Shown: positions 62,040 to 64,000 of the stretch, in pieces | Numbering within the stretch: the first letter of the stretch is position 1 | Layout: every line of letters begins with the position of its first letter | Assembly (NCBI GenBank): GCA_018857735.1 | Contig: JABMCL010002225.1 | Span: 1,080,501-1,144,500 of the forward strand | Length of the DNA stretch: 64,000 nt | Direction of reading: 5' to 3' | Source of the DNA: Alviniconcha marisindica | Taxonomy: Eukaryota > Mollusca > Gastropoda > Provannidae | Made by a program: the position numbers and the translations under genes | The notes under the pieces: model-generated | Told to the model about the DNA's origin: nothing | The model's database searches: none | What the model saw: the letters and a program-made list of their open reading frames with translations, nothing else

Positions 62040-62565
62040 CTGAATAATAATAGTAGATAACTTTTGTATAGTGCTATTCTCTGGTGTACACAAACTTATT
62101 GTGCTTTACAACATTATCCAACATTTTCTGTGTTATGTGAGGGGGAAAAAGAAAGAAAAATCTAAGGTGACATGTTGAAGAAAGTAATACATATATAACT
62201 AACAATGTATATACTCAAGAAAAGTAATGTACATGTGCTGTATGAGAAGCAATATGCAAGAAAAAAATAATCTCGTTATGTTATTATCTACCCATAATTC
62301 CACCCTCCCAGACCCCTCACCTGCTCTTAACACACGCATGCATGCATGCTTGCGCGCTTACATGCACACATGCGAATGGATATGAGACAGGTAGTAGTAA
62401 GCATGTATGAATCACTCTGAAAGCTTGGCGGAAGAGATTCATTTTTAGTTTATCTTTGAAAGTTTTGAGGGAGGGTGAAGCTCACAGGTCAGCCGGCAAT
62501 GAGTTCCAGACAGTCAGAGCAGTGTAACCAAAAGACGTTTTTTGGGACTGAAGGTTTTATGGACT
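62040..62565 (-). pseudogene. L2-like LINE 3' end inserted in reverse
   Basis: The minus strand reads LPADL, SLKTFKDKLKMNLFRQAF and a 3' UTR ending in the ATAGCACTATACAAAAGTT block and a TATTATTATTC tail at 62042-62050. It interrupts the plus-strand LINE between its first catalytic block and the LWFESYL block. Confidence 0.65.
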
Positions 62566-62773
62566 TCAATGTATCTATGGCATTTCTGGCACCATTCTTT
62601 TGTGGTTTGAATCTTACCTCACTGGTAGGACTCAGACTGACTGTCAATGGCCTGAGTTCAAGACCTGCAGACATTTTCTTTGGTTCCCACAGGGTTCAGT
62701 TCTTGGTCCCAACCTCTTCATTCTCTGCTCTGCACCTCTCTGCTGTTTGATTAATACTCTCTCTGTCTCCAAG

Positions 62774-62910
62774 CAGTCTTTTGCTGATGACACACAGCTA
62801 CTTCAGTCCTGTCTTCCTGTTCAGATAGACGCCATCACTCTGTCTGTAACCAGTCTTTTGCTGATGACACACAGCTACTTCAGTCCTGTCTTCCTGTTCA
62901 GATAGACGCC
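62774..62910 (+). repeat. Tandem duplication of the RT catalytic segment
   Basis: 62774-62833 is repeated exactly at 62851-62910 (period 77), duplicating the SFADDTQLLQ-coding stretch. Confidence 0.92.
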
Positions 62911-63881
62911 ACTGTCTTGACCCAACAGACGATGAGTCTGACCTGAAGACCTGGGTGACTCCAAAAACTGAAACTGAATGACAAAACTGAATGTTCTCTC
63001 CTCATCAAGTCAAATAGAACCAATTTTCCTGATGCTTAGCCCACTTCTCTCCATGTTAGCACTGCCAGCAGTTTGCTCATGACCTGTACTCGCAAGCTTG
63101 ATTTCATGATTTCAGATAACATGACTCTTGACAAGCATATTTCAACTGTCTGCCATTCTGCTTACTTAGAAATCAGATGCATCACCTCTATCCACCAGTA
63201 CCTGACTGTTGAAGCCACCAAAACTCTTCTTTGTGCCTTTGTTCTCTCGAAGTTGGACTATTGTCTTTCTTTTCTATTTAGGTGCCCACTGATCCATCTG
63301 AGTAGACTACAGAAAGTTCAGAACTCTGCAGCAAAACTAGTTTTCAAAACAAACATGATCATGTACAGCATCTTCTGCAAGCTCTTCATTGGTTACCAGT
63401 CCAAGCCAGAATAGACTACAGACTGTCAACTGCCATCACAACTTCTCTGACGTACCTCCTGCCCATTTCTCTGACCTTCTCACTGTGTACTGTCTGATGT
63501 CTCCACCATGTCTGGAATCTCAGAGCTGTCATTTGATTCCTCTTTCCTATCTCCTCTTTATTCTTCTGCCTAGTCCTCTTGTCCTTTCTGTCATGTTATT
63601 TTTCTGTTAATGGTCCATTCTCCTCACTTTTTTTCCGGAACATACTGAAGCATTTTTTTTGTTAAGAGTTAGGCTTTTGTGTGTGGCTCATGTTCAGCAG
63701 ATAGGAGATGATAGTTGGTAGGTGGTATATGTGCTGTTTGCTGCCATATGGCACTGGGATGCAGTTGTGTAAGTTTTTTGTATATTTTTAGTTTCCAGTC
63801 ATTCCTCTACTTTTTTTCTTTTTACTTTTTTGATTGCTTTAATCTGGTATTGATAAATTAGATGGAGTGATTGATGATACC

Positions 63882-63960
63882 AGCATGTCCTAGCCTTATG
63901 TGCTCTTTTAACAGGGGTAATATTGAAGGGACTAACTGTTTGAAAATTTGTGTTTGATGT
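63882..63960 (+). repeat. Dispersed repeat shared with 4236-4330
   Basis: CATGTCCTAGCCTTATGTGC, then TGAAGGGACTAACTGTTTG. Confidence 0.5.
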
Positions 63961-64000
63961 TTGTGTATATATATGTTTTGTTTTATGTTTTTATACGGAT

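Larger units (their letters stand above)
61650..63600 (+). pseudogene. L2-like LINE, RT and C-terminus, with internal rearrangements
   Basis: Frames read PSVLKSAVVNTLLRKAVLDH, KVTEKLVLQQLLAYLNSHDL, QSAYCPCHSTQ and, broken, TLLDMSSAFNTVDHNIL (first Asp), then an interruption at 62040-62570. It resumes with LWFESYLTGRTQT, FPQGSVLGPNLFILC, SFADDTQLLQ (duplicated), LDFMISDNMTLDKHISTVCH and LQKVQNSAAKLVFKT. Stops and shifts show it is inactive. It is closely related in motif order to 41880-43777. Confidence 0.78.
60300..64000 (+). other. CEP290 intron 6 (5' part)
   Basis: Nothing is recognised in 60.3-61.45 kb. Then come a long hairpin (61.49-61.60 kb), an L2-like LINE (61.65-63.6 kb) with an inverted LINE tail inside it, and a dispersed repeat at 63.88-63.96 kb. 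No CEP290 exon was recognised, so the intron probably continues beyond the window. Confidence 0.7.

Overview
The window looks like animal nuclear DNA, most likely from a mollusc. It is AT-rich and intron-dominated, crowded with CA, GA and TA microsatellites, and packed with non-LTR retrotransposon (LINE) relics, tRNA-derived SINEs, LTR elements and small DNA transposons. The mollusc assignment is an inference from the mix and style of repeats; metazoan is secure because the one host gene is an animal centrosome and cilium gene. There are no operons, CRISPR arrays or other bacterial features.

The only host gene I can support is the 5' part of CEP290 (centrosomal and ciliary transition-zone coiled-coil protein) on the + strand. 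Six coding exons (20911-21003, 30547-30688, 49789-49844, 54302-54463, 56798-56851, 60147-60299) join in frame to 660 nt, 220 codons, with no stop. The gene runs off the right edge. A non-coding first exon and promoter are proposed at about 19.2-19.31 kb, with a CCAAT box and an AAGATGGCGG motif. The introns are 2 to 19 kb long and consist largely of mobile DNA.

Layout. 0-6 kb: intergenic, with a split dispersed repeat and a tRNA-SINE. 6-6.4 kb: LINE relic. 7.25-10.85 kb: deleted Ty3/Gypsy-type LTR element on the minus strand, one LTR of which holds a SINE, which holds a Mutator-like MITE, which holds another SINE, each with its own target-site duplication. 11-15.1 kb: LINE relics, one cut by a 1.23 kb solo LTR. 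18.5-19.2 kb: three SINEs in a row at one 10-bp target, just upstream of the CEP290 promoter. 21.0-30.5 kb (intron 1): two members of a ~2 kb DNA transposon family with 28-30 bp terminal inverted repeats. 30.7-49.8 kb (intron 2): a nearly complete decayed LINE, an L1/Tx1-like LINE fragment, a second solo LTR, an L2-like LINE cut by a SINE, an intact LINE ORF1, a ~150-bp tandem repeat family and a fold-back MITE. 49.8-64 kb: introns 3-6, with Rex1-like and L2-like LINE pieces, an unrecognised secretory-like ORF and a near-perfect 53-bp hairpin at 61.49-61.60 kb.

The most interesting observations concern insertion history rather than a new enzyme system: serial SINE insertion at one target, a four-level nest of elements, a shared tail on two SINE families, an apparently unnamed TIR transposon family, and the long intronic hairpin. 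All were read by eye without alignments or searches.
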